DNA of 64,000 nucleotides. Origin: an uncultured Clostridia bacterium (GTDB taxonomy: Bacteria > Bacillota > Clostridia > Oscillospirales > JAAYOS01). The translations under genes and the position numbers were made by a program. Shown here piece by piece: positions 29,579 through 40,314 of the stretch; position 1 is the first letter of the stretch; every line of letters starts with the position of its first letter. The notes beneath the pieces were generated by a model. The model made no database searches. It saw only the letters and a list, made by a program, of their open reading frames with translations, and was not told where the DNA came from. The stretch covers positions 31,561 to 95,560 of the forward strand of contig CANRJS010000001.1 of NCBI GenBank assembly GCA_947631015.1. Direction: 5' to 3'.

Positions 29579-29956
29579 TCAGAGAAGATTTCCGAGCGTC
29601 AGACGCTCGCCGTCGCTTATCAGCTGAAGCTCCTCTATCGCCTCCGAGTACGCCTCCGCCGCGGCGGTGGGGTCGCTCTTGAGCAGGCGTATCAGCACGT
29701 CCAGCCGTCTCTCCGCCGAGGCGGAGGCTTCTCCGTGCAGCGCCGCGCCGAAGAACTGCCGGGACGTCTCCCAGCGCTCGCGCGCAGACTGCGCGAGCAC
29801 GAGCGCGCCCTGAATGTCTCCCGCAATGAACTTCTTCTCCGAAAGAGTGAGTTCTTCGGAGATCTCATCCATGCACCGCTCGAGCGTGATGCCGGAGACG
29901 ACGCATACCGTCCCGACCGCCACGAGCACCGCAAGCCCTATCATAAGGTAGCGCAT
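29579..29956 (-). CDS. DUF4363-like membrane-anchored protein
   Basis: MRYLMIGLAVLVAVGTVCVVSGITLERCMDEISEELTLSEKKFIAGD...; start trimmed. Confidence 0.7.
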   Translation of the reverse strand: MRYLMIGLAVLVAVGTVCVVSGITLERCMDEISEELTLSEKKFIAGDIQGALVLAQSARERWETSRQFFGAALHGEASASAERRLDVLIRLLKSDPTAAAEAYSEAIEELQLISDGERLTLGNLL

Positions 29957-30633
29957 CAGCTCTCCTCCTTGCGTTCGACGTATATCTTGCCGATGTCGTC
30001 TATCGTCATGAGAAATATCCTCTCCGGCGACGGGTGGCCGTTCTCGCGGAGCCACTTCTCAAGCCCGCTCCTGTCCATGCCGCGAAGCGAGAGGTTGCGG
30101 CCTATCACCCGCCCGTCGCTTATTATCGTCATCGGCAGACCGTGCTCCTTCGGGGTGACGCCGAGGTCCTTCGGCGTCGCGCTGTCGTCTGCGGAGTAGC
30201 GTATGGCGCTCACCTCTCCGCCCGGCTCGAGAATGACGTACCGCAGGGTGTCGAGGTCGGTGATGCCCTTTTTGCGGAGCTCCTCTATGAGCTCGTCTAC
30301 AGACATGCGGCTCCGGTGCAGCTCGCGCTGGTCTATCTTCCCTTCTCTTAGGACTATGGCCGGCCGCCCGCTCACGATCGCGCGGAAGCGCAGGCTTTTC
30401 AGCGCCCCGAATGTGGAGATGTATTCCAGCCCGACGAGGACTATGATCGGTATCAGCCCGTAAAGCAAGGGGATGTTGTTGTCCTGCATGGGTATCGACG
30501 CAAGTTCGCTTATCATCATCGCCACAACGAACTCGCTTGCCGAGAGCTGTCCCAGCTGCCGCTTGCCCATGGCGCGCATGGCGGCGATTATCGTAACATA
30601 GAGGATAATGGCCCTCACAAACAATACCTGCAA
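29956..30633 (-). CDS. YetF/DUF421 family membrane protein
   Basis: LYVTIIAAMRAMGKRQLGQLSASEFVVAMMISELASIPMQD; SVDELIEELRKKGITDLDTLRYVILEPGGEVSAI; TTG start with GGAGG RBS. Confidence 0.85.
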   Translation of the reverse strand: MQVLFVRAIILYVTIIAAMRAMGKRQLGQLSASEFVVAMMISELASIPMQDNNIPLLYGLIPIIVLVGLEYISTFGALKSLRFRAIVSGRPAIVLREGKIDQRELHRSRMSVDELIEELRKKGITDLDTLRYVILEPGGEVSAIRYSADDSATPKDLGVTPKEHGLPMTIISDGRVIGRNLSLRGMDRSGLEKWLRENGHPSPERIFLMTIDDIGKIYVERKEES

Positions 30634-30749
30634 CTGCCCCGCCTCCCAAAATTCTGTCGCTTGACCATTATACTTGCCCGCTTGTCGCCGGATTATGCGC
30701 AACGGGACAGGCGGCGGCGCATACACTTGATACGGCGGGAGGTGTTTAT

Positions 30750-31502
30750 ATGCGGAGGATAATGCCGTCGCTTCGGACGGCACTGGCGCGGCGAAGGGTG
30801 CGCCGCGCGGCGTCCGGACGGAGGAGCTTCGAGCGGCGTCTGCTTGTGCGGCTTGCAGTAATTCTCGCGGCGGCGGCGCTGATGTTCGCGTGGTTTCAGA
30901 GAAGGCTCCGCCCCGTGGTGGAACAGCTTGCGGCAAGCCGCGTCGCGTATCTCGCGGGCGAGGTGATAAACAGCGCCGTAAACGAGCAGATAGCCGAGAG
31001 CGGCGCGGGCTACGACGACCTCGTCCTGCTCGAAAAGGACGCCTCCGGGAAGGTCACGGCGCTGAAAACGAATATGTCCGCCATAAACCGGCTCAAGACC
31101 GATATAACGGCGCTCGTGCTCGAGAGGATAAACAATATGGACACCTCCGAGCTTGCCATCCCGCTCGGAAACATCATCGACGGCGAGCTGTTCAGCGGAC
31201 GCGGCCCGGAGATACCCGTGCTGGTCGTACCGGTCGGGACGGCGGAGGCGGACTTCTCCACGGCGCTCGTGACCGCCGGGATAAATCAGACGCGCCACCA
31301 GATGATAGTCACCGTGACGGCGGATATTTCCGTACTGCTGCCGGGCTACGAGACATCGACGAGGGTGTCCTCAAAGGTAGTCGTCGCCGAGACGGTGATA
31401 GTGGGAGACGTGCCGGAGGCGTATACATACCTAGAGGACACCGGCGCTTCCCCGCGAGAGCTCTACGGCGACTATGACATAGTGGCGGAGCCGCCGGACT
31501 GA
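30750..31502 (+). CDS. yunB: Sporulation protein YunB
   Basis: 250 aa; NSAVNEQIAESGAGYDDLVLLEKDASGKVTALKTNMSAINRLKTDIT and C-terminal ALVTAGINQTRHQMIVTVTADISVLLPGYETSTRVSSKVVVAETVIVG. Confidence 0.9.
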   Translation: MRRIMPSLRTALARRRVRRAASGRRSFERRLLVRLAVILAAAALMFAWFQRRLRPVVEQLAASRVAYLAGEVINSAVNEQIAESGAGYDDLVLLEKDASGKVTALKTNMSAINRLKTDITALVLERINNMDTSELAIPLGNIIDGELFSGRGPEIPVLVVPVGTAEADFSTALVTAGINQTRHQMIVTVTADISVLLPGYETSTRVSSKVVVAETVIVGDVPEAYTYLEDTGASPRELYGDYDIVAEPPD

Positions 31503-31504
31503 GC

Positions 31505-31533
31505 TTGTATTGTCCGCGCGGATGTGCTACAAT
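31505..31533 (+). promoter_or_regulatory. SigA-type promoter upstream of the SLH-GH18 gene
   Basis: TTGTAT-N17-TACAAT. Confidence 0.55.
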
Positions 31534-31574
31534 CATACAAAGGACTTTGATGAGCCCGAAAAGGAAGTGACGCT

Positions 31575-33215
31575 ATGCGCAAAAGACTTGTATCGTTCGT
31601 GCTCGCAGTTATTATGCTTCTGCCGGCGGTCTCCGCCTCCGCCGCGCCTGCGGAGGAGCCGTATTCGGATATGCCCGCCGCCGGGTGGGCGCGGGACGCA
31701 GTGTCAAAAGCAACGGAATACGGTCTGATGGAGGGCGTCGGCGGCGGACGTTTCGGCACCGGCAGAATCATCCTACGCGAACAGTTCGTGACGATACTTT
31801 TCAGAATGTTCGGCTGGTCGGAGGAGCCGGAGGACGTGTTTGACGACATCTCCGGCCGCTGGTCCCGCACATACATAAACGCGGCGGCAAAGCACGGCGC
31901 GGTGGACGCCGGCGGCGATTTCCGACCCGCAGACCCGATAACCCGCCGCGAGATGGCGGTGATGCTCGTCCGTGCGCTCGGATACGGCGGCGCGGCGGAA
32001 GCGTCCGAAAACTGGGACGGACTTCCGTTTGCCGACGTCACGGAGGACAAGGGATACATCTCGGTCGCATACGATATCGGTATGACTACCGGCGTCTCGG
32101 AAACCTCCTTTGCCCCGGAGGGATACGCAAAGCGCGAGGAAGCGGCGGCGATGCTCGTGCGTATCTACGAACGCCGCGTCTCCCCGCTCGGATGGCGGCA
32201 CGCCTTCTACGCCATCTCTTCATACAGCCAGCTCGAGCTTGCAAAGTCGCTTGACGCGGTGAGCCTCGGCTGGAGCCGTATGCGCATAGAGGACGGCGCG
32301 CCACGGCTCGTCACCACTCCGTCCGGCGGGAACGAATACTGCGTGCCGGACGGGTATGAGGAGGTCACGGAGGCGCTGCATGACAGCGGCGTCACCCTGC
32401 ACCTCGACATCGTGATGACGGGCGTGACGAGCGCCGCGTTTGTCGATGCCTTCTCCCTGCCGGAGAACCGCTCCGCCGCCGTGGATATGATACTCGGCGA
32501 GATAAAGAAGCTCGGTCTCGACGGCGCGACAATAGACTTTGAGGGACTTCGCGCTACCGCCCGCGAGCCGTTCGAGCTCTTCCTGCGCGAGCTCGACGGG
32601 GCGCTCGAGTCGGCAGGGTTCACCCTCTACGTCGCGGTGATGCCGGCTACCGCCGACGGGGTCTACTACGACGGATACGACTACCGCGAGATAGGCGAGC
32701 TTGCGGACAGGGTGATACTCATGGCGCACGACTACGCGCCGCGACAGATTGAGGAAAACCTTCTCGGCTCGACCTTCTACAAAAACGCCGCGCTCACCCC
32801 GATAAACTCGGTCTACTACTCGCTCCGCGCGGCGTGTGACCCGAAGACCGGTGTCCGCGATAAATCGAAGCTCGCCCTTGCCGTCAGCATGACGGCGATG
32901 GCGTGGGAGACCGATGACTCCGGAAAGCTCACCTCCACGCAGCCGCAGTACCCGACATACGAAACGGTGCTCCGCCGCATCGAGGGCGGCGCGACGATGG
33001 GCTGGTCGTCCGCGCTCGGCAATCCGTACCTCACCTACAGCACCGAGGACGGGCAGAACATCTTCCTGTGGTACGAGAATGAGCGGAGCATCGGCGAAAA
33101 GCTTGACCTTATGCGCCTCTTCGGCGTCACGGGAGTGTCGGTGTGGCGGCTCGGGCTCATCCCCGAGGCTCAGGACGCCGCCGCGCGCCTCAACGTGGCG
33201 GCTCTGCTGGGATAA
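31575..33215 (+). CDS. S-layer homology domain / GH18-type glycosyl hydrolase protein
   Basis: Signal peptide, SLH-like segments, then GH18-like LDGATIDFEGL and YVAVMPATADG. Confidence 0.87.
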   Translation: MRKRLVSFVLAVIMLLPAVSASAAPAEEPYSDMPAAGWARDAVSKATEYGLMEGVGGGRFGTGRIILREQFVTILFRMFGWSEEPEDVFDDISGRWSRTYINAAAKHGAVDAGGDFRPADPITRREMAVMLVRALGYGGAAEASENWDGLPFADVTEDKGYISVAYDIGMTTGVSETSFAPEGYAKREEAAAMLVRIYERRVSPLGWRHAFYAISSYSQLELAKSLDAVSLGWSRMRIEDGAPRLVTTPSGGNEYCVPDGYEEVTEALHDSGVTLHLDIVMTGVTSAAFVDAFSLPENRSAAVDMILGEIKKLGLDGATIDFEGLRATAREPFELFLRELDGALESAGFTLYVAVMPATADGVYYDGYDYREIGELADRVILMAHDYAPRQIEENLLGSTFYKNAALTPINSVYYSLRAACDPKTGVRDKSKLALAVSMTAMAWETDDSGKLTSTQPQYPTYETVLRRIEGGATMGWSSALGNPYLTYSTEDGQNIFLWYENERSIGEKLDLMRLFGVTGVSVWRLGLIPEAQDAAARLNVAALLG

Positions 33216-33229
33216 ACCTTCTAAAGAAA

Positions 33230-33266
33230 GAAACCGAGGCACAGCAAAAAGCTGCGCCTCGGTTTC
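33230..33266. terminator. Bidirectional terminator
   Basis: GAAACCGAGGC...GCCTCGGTTTC stem-loop between convergent genes. Confidence 0.8.
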
Positions 33267-33285
33267 TGTTATCTCGGAATTCACT

Positions 33286-33885
33286 TTATTTTCCTTCCCA
33301 CGCGGCTGTGACCGCCGCGCGGAGCGGTTCGATGTTCTCCTTCTTCCTTGCGGAGTAGAGAATGACCGGGTCGCGCTCGTCGAGCGTGAGCGTCTCGCGG
33401 ATAGTCCGCACCGCATCCTCCCGCGCGCTTTTCTTCAGCCCGTCAGACTTGTTCGCCGCGACGAGGAAGGGATACCCGCACTGGCGGAAGTAGTCGCACA
33501 TATTCCGGTCGTCGGCGGTGGGCGCGTGGCGGCTGTCTACGATGAGGACGCAGAGCACGGGTCCCGCCTCGCGGTCGGCGAAGTAGTCCTCCATCATCTC
33601 GCCCCACCTGTCCCGCTCCTTCTGCGAGACCTTCGCAAAGCCGTAGCCCGGCAGGTCGACAAGGTAAGCCTTCCCGTCTATTGCGAAGTAGTTGACATGC
33701 GCGGTCTTGCCGGGGCTTTCGCTCACCCGGGCAAGCGAGTTGCGGTTGAGAATGGCGTTTATCGTCGAGCTCTTTCCGACGTTTGAGCGCCCCGCGAACG
33801 CCACCTTCGGCAGTCCGTCGCGTATGAAGCCGCTCTTTCCCGCGGCGGAGCGCAGAAATTCGGCGTTATGCAGATTTATCGGCAT
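33286..33885 (-). CDS. engB: Ribosome biogenesis GTP-binding protein YihA/YsxC (EngB)
   Basis: [37 protein letters not shown]. Confidence 0.95.
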   Translation of the reverse strand: MPINLHNAEFLRSAAGKSGFIRDGLPKVAFAGRSNVGKSSTINAILNRNSLARVSESPGKTAHVNYFAIDGKAYLVDLPGYGFAKVSQKERDRWGEMMEDYFADREAGPVLCVLIVDSRHAPTADDRNMCDYFRQCGYPFLVAANKSDGLKKSAREDAVRTIRETLTLDERDPVILYSARKKENIEPLRAAVTAAWEGK

Positions 33886-36235
33886 ATTTTGCAGGCTCCT
33901 TGCTCCCCACGGGCAGAATGGCGGCCTTGAACACGTCGAGCGCGCTCCCCGCCGTGACGAAGTTCAGCGCGGCGCGGACGGTCGGGTCTATCTCCGCAAG
34001 GTCGCTCTCGTTGTCCTCGGGTATTATCACCGTGCGGATGCCGTTCCGATACGCCGCCATCGTCTTTTCCTTGAGGCCGCCTATCGGCAGGACGCGGCCG
34101 CGTATCGTTATCTCTCCCGTCATGGCGACGTCCGAGCGGACCGGCGCGCCGAGGAGCGCCGAGCATATCGCCGTCGCTATCGTGACGCCGGCGGAAGGCC
34201 CGTCCTTCGGAATAGCGCCCTCCGGGAAGTGGATATGTATGTCCTTTGTCTTGTAGAAGTCCGGGTCTATGCCGAGCTCGTCCGCCACAGAGCGGATATA
34301 GCTTATCGCGGCGCGGGCGCTCTCCTTCATGACGTCGCCAAGGTTGCCGGTGAGCTCTATCTTCCCGGTGCCCGGCATAACGCCGGCCTCGGTCTCAAGT
34401 ATCTCTCCGCCGACCGACGTCCACGCGAGGCCGCAGACAACGCCCGCCTCGTCCCGTCCGCTCCGGCGCTCCGGCTTGTAGCGATGCGGCCCGAGAAGCG
34501 TCTCGAGGTCGCGCACGCGGATGTGGACAGACTCCTCTCCGGACGCCACCCTCTTTGCCGCCTTGCGGCAGAGCGAGGCAAGCTCACGCTCGAGGCTGCG
34601 GACGCCGCTCTCCCTCGTGTATAGCGTGATAACGTCCCGTATGGCCTTGCTGTCGACGCGCATGGTCTTAGGTGTGAGTCCGTGCTTTGCCGTCTGCTTT
34701 GGAAGAAGATACTTCGTTGCTATCTTCATCTTCTCCTCGTCGGTGTAGCTGGAAAGTTCTATGACTTCCATGCGGTCAAGCAGCGGACGCGGTATCGTGT
34801 CGAGGGTGTTCGCCGTTGTCACGAACAGCGTCTGCGAGAGGTCGAAAGGTATCTCTATGTAGTGGTCGCGGAAGGCGTGGTTCTGCTCCGCGTCAAGCAC
34901 CTCGAGAAGCGCCGCGGCGGGGTCGCCGTGGAAGTCCGCGCCGAGCTTATCCACCTCGTCGAGAATGAGTACGGCGTTCTTCGAGCCAGCCTGCGCGAGG
35001 GCGTTCATGATGCGCCCCGGCATCGCGCCGACGTAGGTCTTGCGGTGGCCGCGTATCTCTGCCTCGTCGCGTATGCCGCCGAGACTTAGGCGCGCGGTCT
35101 TCCGTCCCATAGCGGACGCGAGGCTCATCGCTATCGAGGTCTTGCCCACTCCCGGAGGACCGACGAGGCATATCACCTGTCCGCCTATGTCCGGCTTCAG
35201 CTTGCGCACTGCAAGAAACTCAAGTATGCGCTCCTTGACCTTTTCGAGGCCGTAGTGCTGCCTATCAAGTATGCGGGCGGCGCGGGCGAGGTCGGTGTTG
35301 TCCTTCGTCTCGACGTTCCACGGGAGCTCGAGGACGGTGTCGAGGTAGGTGCGCGAGACCGCCGCCTCCGCGGACGACGGGTGCATCATCTCGAGCCGCG
35401 CGACCTCCTTAGTAAGCTTTTCCTTATACTCCGGAGCAAGCTGCAGCTCGGCTATCCGGCGGCGGTAATCCTCCGCGCCGGTCTCCTCCGGCTCCTCGCC
35501 GAGCTCCTCGCGTATGGCGCGGAGCTGTTCGCGCAGGAACTGCTCCCTGTGGCTCTGCCCCACGCGCTGGCGCACGCGGTACTGTATGCCCCGGTCGAGC
35601 TCGATTATCTCGGTCTCGCTCTCGAGCAGCGCCGCGACGCTCTCAAGGCGCTGCGCCACGCGCAACTCCTCGAGTATCGACTGCTTTGCCTCCACCGCCA
35701 CGGGGAGGTTCTGGGCTATGTAGTCGGAGAGATAGGACGCGTCGTCCGCGCCGAGCACGCCGTGAAGTATCTCCTGCGAGATGCGCGGCGACATTTCGGC
35801 GTACCGTTCAAACTCGCTGTGCGTATGGCGGACAAGCGCCTCGAGCCGCTTTGCCGACATCCGCGCGGACGGCCTATCCTCGAGCCGTTCGACGTCGGCG
35901 ACGTAACAGCCGCCCTCGCTCGTGACCCCGGCGCGGCGGGCGCGGAACAGACCTTCCACGAGGACGCGGACGGTCTCGTCCGGCAGCTTGAACACCTGGC
36001 ACACCTTCGAGACTGTGCCAACCTCGTAGACCTCGTCCGGCGACGGGTCTTCCTTCTGGACGTCCTTCTGCGCGGCAAGGAACACGAGCTGGTCCGAGGA
36101 GCGCAGCGCCGCGTCGATAGCGGCGGCGCTCTTCTCGCGCGCGACGTCGAAGAACATTATCATGCGCGGGAACACGGTGAGCCCGCGCAGAACAAGCATC
36201 GGGAGAGTTGTGACGTTTTTCTCTGTATTTTCCAT
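33866..36235 (-). CDS. lon: Endopeptidase La (Lon protease)
   Basis: [44 protein letters not shown] catalytic Ser; Lys dyad region [10 protein letters not shown]; start trimmed to MENTEKNV. Confidence 0.95.
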   Translation of the reverse strand: MENTEKNVTTLPMLVLRGLTVFPRMIMFFDVAREKSAAAIDAALRSSDQLVFLAAQKDVQKEDPSPDEVYEVGTVSKVCQVFKLPDETVRVLVEGLFRARRAGVTSEGGCYVADVERLEDRPSARMSAKRLEALVRHTHSEFERYAEMSPRISQEILHGVLGADDASYLSDYIAQNLPVAVEAKQSILEELRVAQRLESVAALLESETEIIELDRGIQYRVRQRVGQSHREQFLREQLRAIREELGEEPEETGAEDYRRRIAELQLAPEYKEKLTKEVARLEMMHPSSAEAAVSRTYLDTVLELPWNVETKDNTDLARAARILDRQHYGLEKVKERILEFLAVRKLKPDIGGQVICLVGPPGVGKTSIAMSLASAMGRKTARLSLGGIRDEAEIRGHRKTYVGAMPGRIMNALAQAGSKNAVLILDEVDKLGADFHGDPAAALLEVLDAEQNHAFRDHYIEIPFDLSQTLFVTTANTLDTIPRPLLDRMEVIELSSYTDEEKMKIATKYLLPKQTAKHGLTPKTMRVDSKAIRDVITLYTRESGVRSLERELASLCRKAAKRVASGEESVHIRVRDLETLLGPHRYKPERRSGRDEAGVVCGLAWTSVGGEILETEAGVMPGTGKIELTGNLGDVMKESARAAISYIRSVADELGIDPDFYKTKDIHIHFPEGAIPKDGPSAGVTIATAICSALLGAPVRSDVAMTGEITIRGRVLPIGGLKEKTMAAYRNGIRTVIIPEDNESDLAEIDPTVRAALNFVTAGSALDVFKAAILPVGSKEPAKYADKSA

Positions 36236-36351
36236 TTTTACCTCATAAACACGGCGCGGCGTTCCGCCGCTCCGAAAAGTTGATATTTGAAAAAAGCCGG
36301 GCATACGCCCTAAAAATATTTTACGACAAAAACCGTCCCGACGCAAGCGTT

Positions 36352-37062
36352 TCACATCATTTTCTTTATTTCCCTTTTCAGCCTCGCTATTATTTTCTTC
36401 TCGAGGCGGGATATGTAGCTCTGGGATATGCCCATCGCGTCCGCCACCTCCTTCTGCGTCTGCTCCGGCCTGCCGTCTAGCCCGAAGCGGCGGGTGATAA
36501 TGTCCCTCTCTCGGACGGACAGCCGCTCTATCGCCGCGCGGAGCATCATCCTGTCCGCCTCGTCCTCTACGGGACGGTGTACGACGTCCGGCTCGGTGCC
36601 GAGCACGTCCCCTAGAAGGAGCTCGTTGCCGTCCCAGTCGGTGCTGAGAGGTTCGTCTATAGAGATCTCTCCCCGCCGCGAGGAGTTTTTTCTGAGGTAC
36701 ATCAGTATCTCGTTTTCTATGCAGCGCGAGGCGTAGGTAGCGAGCTTTATCTTCTTTGCGGGGTCGTAGGTGTTTATCGCTTTTATGAGCCCTATCGTGC
36801 CTATCGAGACAAGGTCCTCCAACCCGACGCCGGTGTTGTCAAATCTCCGCGCTATGTACACGACGAGGCGCAGATTGTGCTCTATAAGCGTCTTTCGCGC
36901 CTCGGCGGAGCCCTCCGCGAGAAGCTGTATCTGCCGCGCCTCCTCGTCCGGCGGAAGCGGCGCGGGCAGCAGCTCGCTTCCGCCGACGTAGTGCAGGAAG
37001 CCCCCTCGGAGCCGCGCCGCCGCGCCGCGTATGAGTTCAAGAAGCCTTTTCAAGATTCGCAC
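36352..37062 (-). CDS. sigE: RNA polymerase sporulation sigma factor SigE
   Basis: [70 protein letters not shown]; adjacent spoIIGA. Confidence 0.95.
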   Translation of the reverse strand: MRILKRLLELIRGAAARLRGGFLHYVGGSELLPAPLPPDEEARQIQLLAEGSAEARKTLIEHNLRLVVYIARRFDNTGVGLEDLVSIGTIGLIKAINTYDPAKKIKLATYASRCIENEILMYLRKNSSRRGEISIDEPLSTDWDGNELLLGDVLGTEPDVVHRPVEDEADRMMLRAAIERLSVRERDIITRRFGLDGRPEQTQKEVADAMGISQSYISRLEKKIIARLKREIKKMM

Positions 37063-37903
37063 GTTTTTCCCTCCCTTCCCCTTCTATTTCTCCCATGAGC
37101 GCGGGGAACGCCCCCAGAGGCTCGCGGCACACCGCCGCGAGGATATGTATTTTCCGGCCGTCCGCCTCCGCCGAGTCCGGCCGGAACGCCGGCGCGAGCC
37201 GCGAGCCTGCGGCGGTCACGAACGGCAGGAGCCGCCACTTCACCTCCGGCGGAAGCTTCTCCATCACGTCCGCCGGGAACGGACTGCGCAGCAGCCGCAG
37301 CGTCTCCGACGGGAACAGCGGCGCGAGCGCGTCCGCCTCGACCACGAGCACCGGCGAACCGTCGAGCGGGTCGCGGAGAGTGTTCCCGCTGTCCTGAAGC
37401 GCCGAAAACTCCGCCGTCCTCCCGCCGACCGTCAGCCGTATGCGGACGCTCCCGCTTTCCCGCTGACGGGAGCTTCCGCGCGAGGCGGCGCTTATCGCGC
37501 CCACCGCCGCCGCGCTCGCGAGTATGGCGGCGCGGAGCGTCCACGGTGCGTAGATCATCCCTCCCCGGGCGTCCGCGCCCATGGCAAGCGAGAGCGCGTA
37601 TGCCGCGCCGCCCATTATCGCGGAGTATACCGCAAGCGCCGCCGCGCGGCGGAGAAAGAGCCTCCGCGAGACGTATCCGAACGCCGTGAGAAGCATCGCG
37701 GCGGCGGAGACAAGCTTCGCGGGGAGGCTCCCCGTCGCCGGAAGCAGATATGCCGCGACGGCGTACAGCCCTCCGAACGCCGCGCCCGCGAGCAGCCGCA
37801 GACGGCTGTAGTGGGCGGCGGAAGTCTGCGCCGCGCCGTAAAGCAGGATATAGTCCGCCGCAAGATTCAGCAGGAACAGCTCGTCAATATAGACCGTCCG
37901 CAT
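37037..37903 (-). CDS. spoIIGA: Sigma-E processing peptidase SpoIIGA
   Basis: [46 protein letters not shown] (aspartic protease DSGN); start trimmed. Confidence 0.92.
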   Translation of the reverse strand: MRTVYIDELFLLNLAADYILLYGAAQTSAAHYSRLRLLAGAAFGGLYAVAAYLLPATGSLPAKLVSAAAMLLTAFGYVSRRLFLRRAAALAVYSAIMGGAAYALSLAMGADARGGMIYAPWTLRAAILASAAAVGAISAASRGSSRQRESGSVRIRLTVGGRTAEFSALQDSGNTLRDPLDGSPVLVVEADALAPLFPSETLRLLRSPFPADVMEKLPPEVKWRLLPFVTAAGSRLAPAFRPDSAEADGRKIHILAAVCREPLGAFPALMGEIEGEGREKRANLEKAS

Positions 37904-38015
37904 ATCCGCACCCCCTGTCCACCCGGATATTATAGCGCCGGAGCAGGGGTGAAACCGAGCGAAACTTTGTGCATCCCGCATTCGACCCGCTCCGCGCCGC
38001 GTCCCGCGCGAGGCG

Positions 38016-38044
38016 TTGCAGTTTGCGGATTTCGGTGGTATGAT
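38016..38044 (+). promoter_or_regulatory. SigA-type promoter for the GNAT gene at 38076
   Basis: TTGCAG-N17-TATGAT. Confidence 0.6.
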
Positions 38045-38075
38045 ATGTGTAAATAGAGATATAGGAGGAAACACC

Positions 38076-38630
38076 GTGCAAAGGATGATCAAGTCGATGG
38101 AGGAAAAATACCTTCTTCCGTCGCTGGAGCTCGTGGAGGACGTCTTTTCGAAGTGGGACAGTCCGGAGGAAGGCAGGACCGTTCGGCGGCTGGTCGAAGA
38201 AATTCGCCGCAAGAGATATTATATCCCGGAGTTGGAGCTTGTCATGTTGGACGAGTATGACGAGGTAGTGGGATACGCCATGTTCTCCCGGTTCCACATC
38301 GAGGGAAGATATGAGGATGAGCTGCTGATGCTGACACCAGTGGCAGTAAAAACGGAACTGCAAAGACAGCACATCTCAAAAGACCTGCTGGAATACGGCT
38401 TTGAAAAAGCAAAATCTCTGGGGTTCAAGGCCGTACTCGTCGAGGGAAATCCCGAAAACTACAGATCGCGCGGCTTTCTGCCGAGCTACCGATTTGGGAT
38501 AGAGGCGGGTCCAAACATACATCTGCCTCACCCTGACTGTCTGATGGCAAAGGAGCTTGAAGAAGGCGCGTTGGACAGGATGAGCGGTCACGTCGACTAC
38601 TCGTTTTACGAAGCCCTGCACGAAGGCTGA
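38076..38630 (+). CDS. GNAT family N-acetyltransferase
   Basis: LTPVAVKTELQRQHISKDLLEYGFEKAKSLGFKAVLVEGNPENYRSRGF; GTG start with AGGAGG RBS. Confidence 0.88.
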   Translation: MQRMIKSMEEKYLLPSLELVEDVFSKWDSPEEGRTVRRLVEEIRRKRYYIPELELVMLDEYDEVVGYAMFSRFHIEGRYEDELLMLTPVAVKTELQRQHISKDLLEYGFEKAKSLGFKAVLVEGNPENYRSRGFLPSYRFGIEAGPNIHLPHPDCLMAKELEEGALDRMSGHVDYSFYEALHEG

Positions 38631-38643
38631 CCGCGCCCTCGTC

Positions 38644-38672
38644 TTGACCGCGCCCCGGGCGGGTGCTATACT
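38644..38672 (+). promoter_or_regulatory. SigA-type promoter upstream of thiN
   Basis: TTGACC-N17-TATACT. Confidence 0.65.
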
Positions 38673-38704
38673 CTTGATATCAACGACACCACGGAGGAAC
38701 GGTC

Positions 38705-39340
38705 ATGGGAAAAAGCTGTCTTATAATATCCGGCGGGGACTTCTCCCGCGAGGGCGTCTCCGGGCGGTTCGACCTCGTCCTCGCGTGCGACCGCGGGTAC
38801 GAGTACGCCGCGCGGCTCGGCGTCGCGCCGGACGCCGCCATCGGCGACTTCGACTCGGCGGACGCGCCCGACTCGGCGGGTATCCCGATAGTCCGCTTCC
38901 CCTCCGTCAAGGACGACACCGACACGATGCTTGCCGCAAAGTACGCGCTCGAGCGCGGGTGTGACGACATCGCCGTCTGCTGTGCCTTCGGCGGACGGCT
39001 CGACCACGCGCTCGCGAACATCCAGACGGCGGCGTACATCGTGGCGCACGGCGCGCGGGCGTGCATCTTCGGCGCAGACACCGCCGCCGAGGTATTCTCG
39101 GGCGGCGCGCGGCGCTTTCCGCGCCGCGACGGTTGGTCGCTCTCGGTGTTCGCCCTCTCGGACAGGTGCGCGGGCGTCTCGATAAGCGGAACGAAGTACG
39201 AGGTTCGCGGCGCGGAGCTCACGAACGGCTTCCCCCTCGGCGTGAGCAACACATGGGCGTCGAACGCGGCGGAGGTGTCGGCTGAAAGCGGGACGGTACT
39301 CGTACTTATGTCAAGGCTCAGACCGGGCGAACATATATAG
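38705..39340 (+). CDS. thiN: Thiamine diphosphokinase
   Basis: LACDRGYEYAARLGVAPDAAIGDFDSAD; FPSVKDDTDTMLAAKYALERGCDDIAVCCAFGGRLDHALANI. Confidence 0.92.
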   Translation: MGKSCLIISGGDFSREGVSGRFDLVLACDRGYEYAARLGVAPDAAIGDFDSADAPDSAGIPIVRFPSVKDDTDTMLAAKYALERGCDDIAVCCAFGGRLDHALANIQTAAYIVAHGARACIFGADTAAEVFSGGARRFPRRDGWSLSVFALSDRCAGVSISGTKYEVRGAELTNGFPLGVSNTWASNAAEVSAESGTVLVLMSRLRPGEHI

Positions 39341-39342
39341 AA

Positions 39343-39371
39343 AGACGGACGGCGCGAAGCGCCGTCCGTCT
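39343..39371. terminator. Terminator hairpin after thiN
   Basis: AGACGGACGGCGC-GAA-GCGCCGTCCGTCT. Confidence 0.8.
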
Positions 39372-39400
39372 CTGTTGTGACCCTGTTCTGCCCGGAGGCT

Positions 39401-40312
39401 TCAGCTGTTTGCCGCCGCCTGCCGGCCGCTCATAATGTAGCGGTCGAGCTCCATGGATACGGAAATTATATATCCCGATACGCCGTTCTTTGCGACCTTC
39501 ATCGTCACGAGGTGGTCGACGTTGTCCGGGTCGCGCCATATAGCGGTACCCTCGGGTACTTTGCCGTCCGCAGCAGCGTCCGCCACGACCTTGTCATTGA
39601 GCGAATTGTCGTAGGAAACGTGAGTATCGCCCACGTCGTACTCCGTCAGAGCGTCAACGCCGCCGCAGCTCTTCACCATCTCGGCGTAAAGCGCCTGAAC
39701 GAGCTTCAGCACGTCCGCGTCGCTCGTCTCGCTTGTGAGGGTGAGCGTGTAGCCGACGCCGGACAGGAAGGCCTTCATGTACTCCGTTTTCACCTCCGCC
39801 GTGTCGAGAGCCTTGTTTGCATAGACGCTGAACGAGAGCCGCTTTTCAAACTCCTGCCCACCGAACTGCGTCTTGCCGACGGTTATATCGCTTCTGTCAC
39901 GCTTGACGTCGTCCTCCGTCAAATCGAGGATGTCGAGCATCTCCGCGTCTGTTTTCATCTGGATGTAGCTGCCGAGCGAGAAGTCGAACGTCTCCGCGCC
40001 GCTGTTCAGCACGACGGTGTTCGTCTGCGGATCCCAGTCCACGTCAAGACCCAGCGCGCCCGCAACCGCTCTCATGGGCAGGTAGGTGGTCCCGTCGACG
40101 ATGAACGGCTCAACGGTCTTTCCGTTTACGTCCTTTGGCTCGAGGGTGACGCCGTCAAGCGTTATTTTGATATCGTTGAAGCTTGCGTCAAGCTGCTTTT
40201 TCACCGCAGTCGCCGCCTCCGCCGACACACACACGGAGACGACGATGCCGATAACGCAGACGAACGCGAGAACTCTGCGCAGATACTTTGATTTCATAAG
40301 TCCTTTCTTCAT
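39401..40312 (-). CDS. Copper amine oxidase N-terminal (stalk) domain-containing secreted protein
   Basis: DIKITLDGVTLEPKDVNGKTVEPFIVDGTTYLPMRAVAGALGLDVDWDPQTNTVVL. Confidence 0.85.
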   Translation of the reverse strand: MKKGLMKSKYLRRVLAFVCVIGIVVSVCVSAEAATAVKKQLDASFNDIKITLDGVTLEPKDVNGKTVEPFIVDGTTYLPMRAVAGALGLDVDWDPQTNTVVLNSGAETFDFSLGSYIQMKTDAEMLDILDLTEDDVKRDRSDITVGKTQFGGQEFEKRLSFSVYANKALDTAEVKTEYMKAFLSGVGYTLTLTSETSDADVLKLVQALYAEMVKSCGGVDALTEYDVGDTHVSYDNSLNDKVVADAAADGKVPEGTAIWRDPDNVDHLVTMKVAKNGVSGYIISVSMELDRYIMSGRQAAANS

Positions 40313-40314
40313 TT

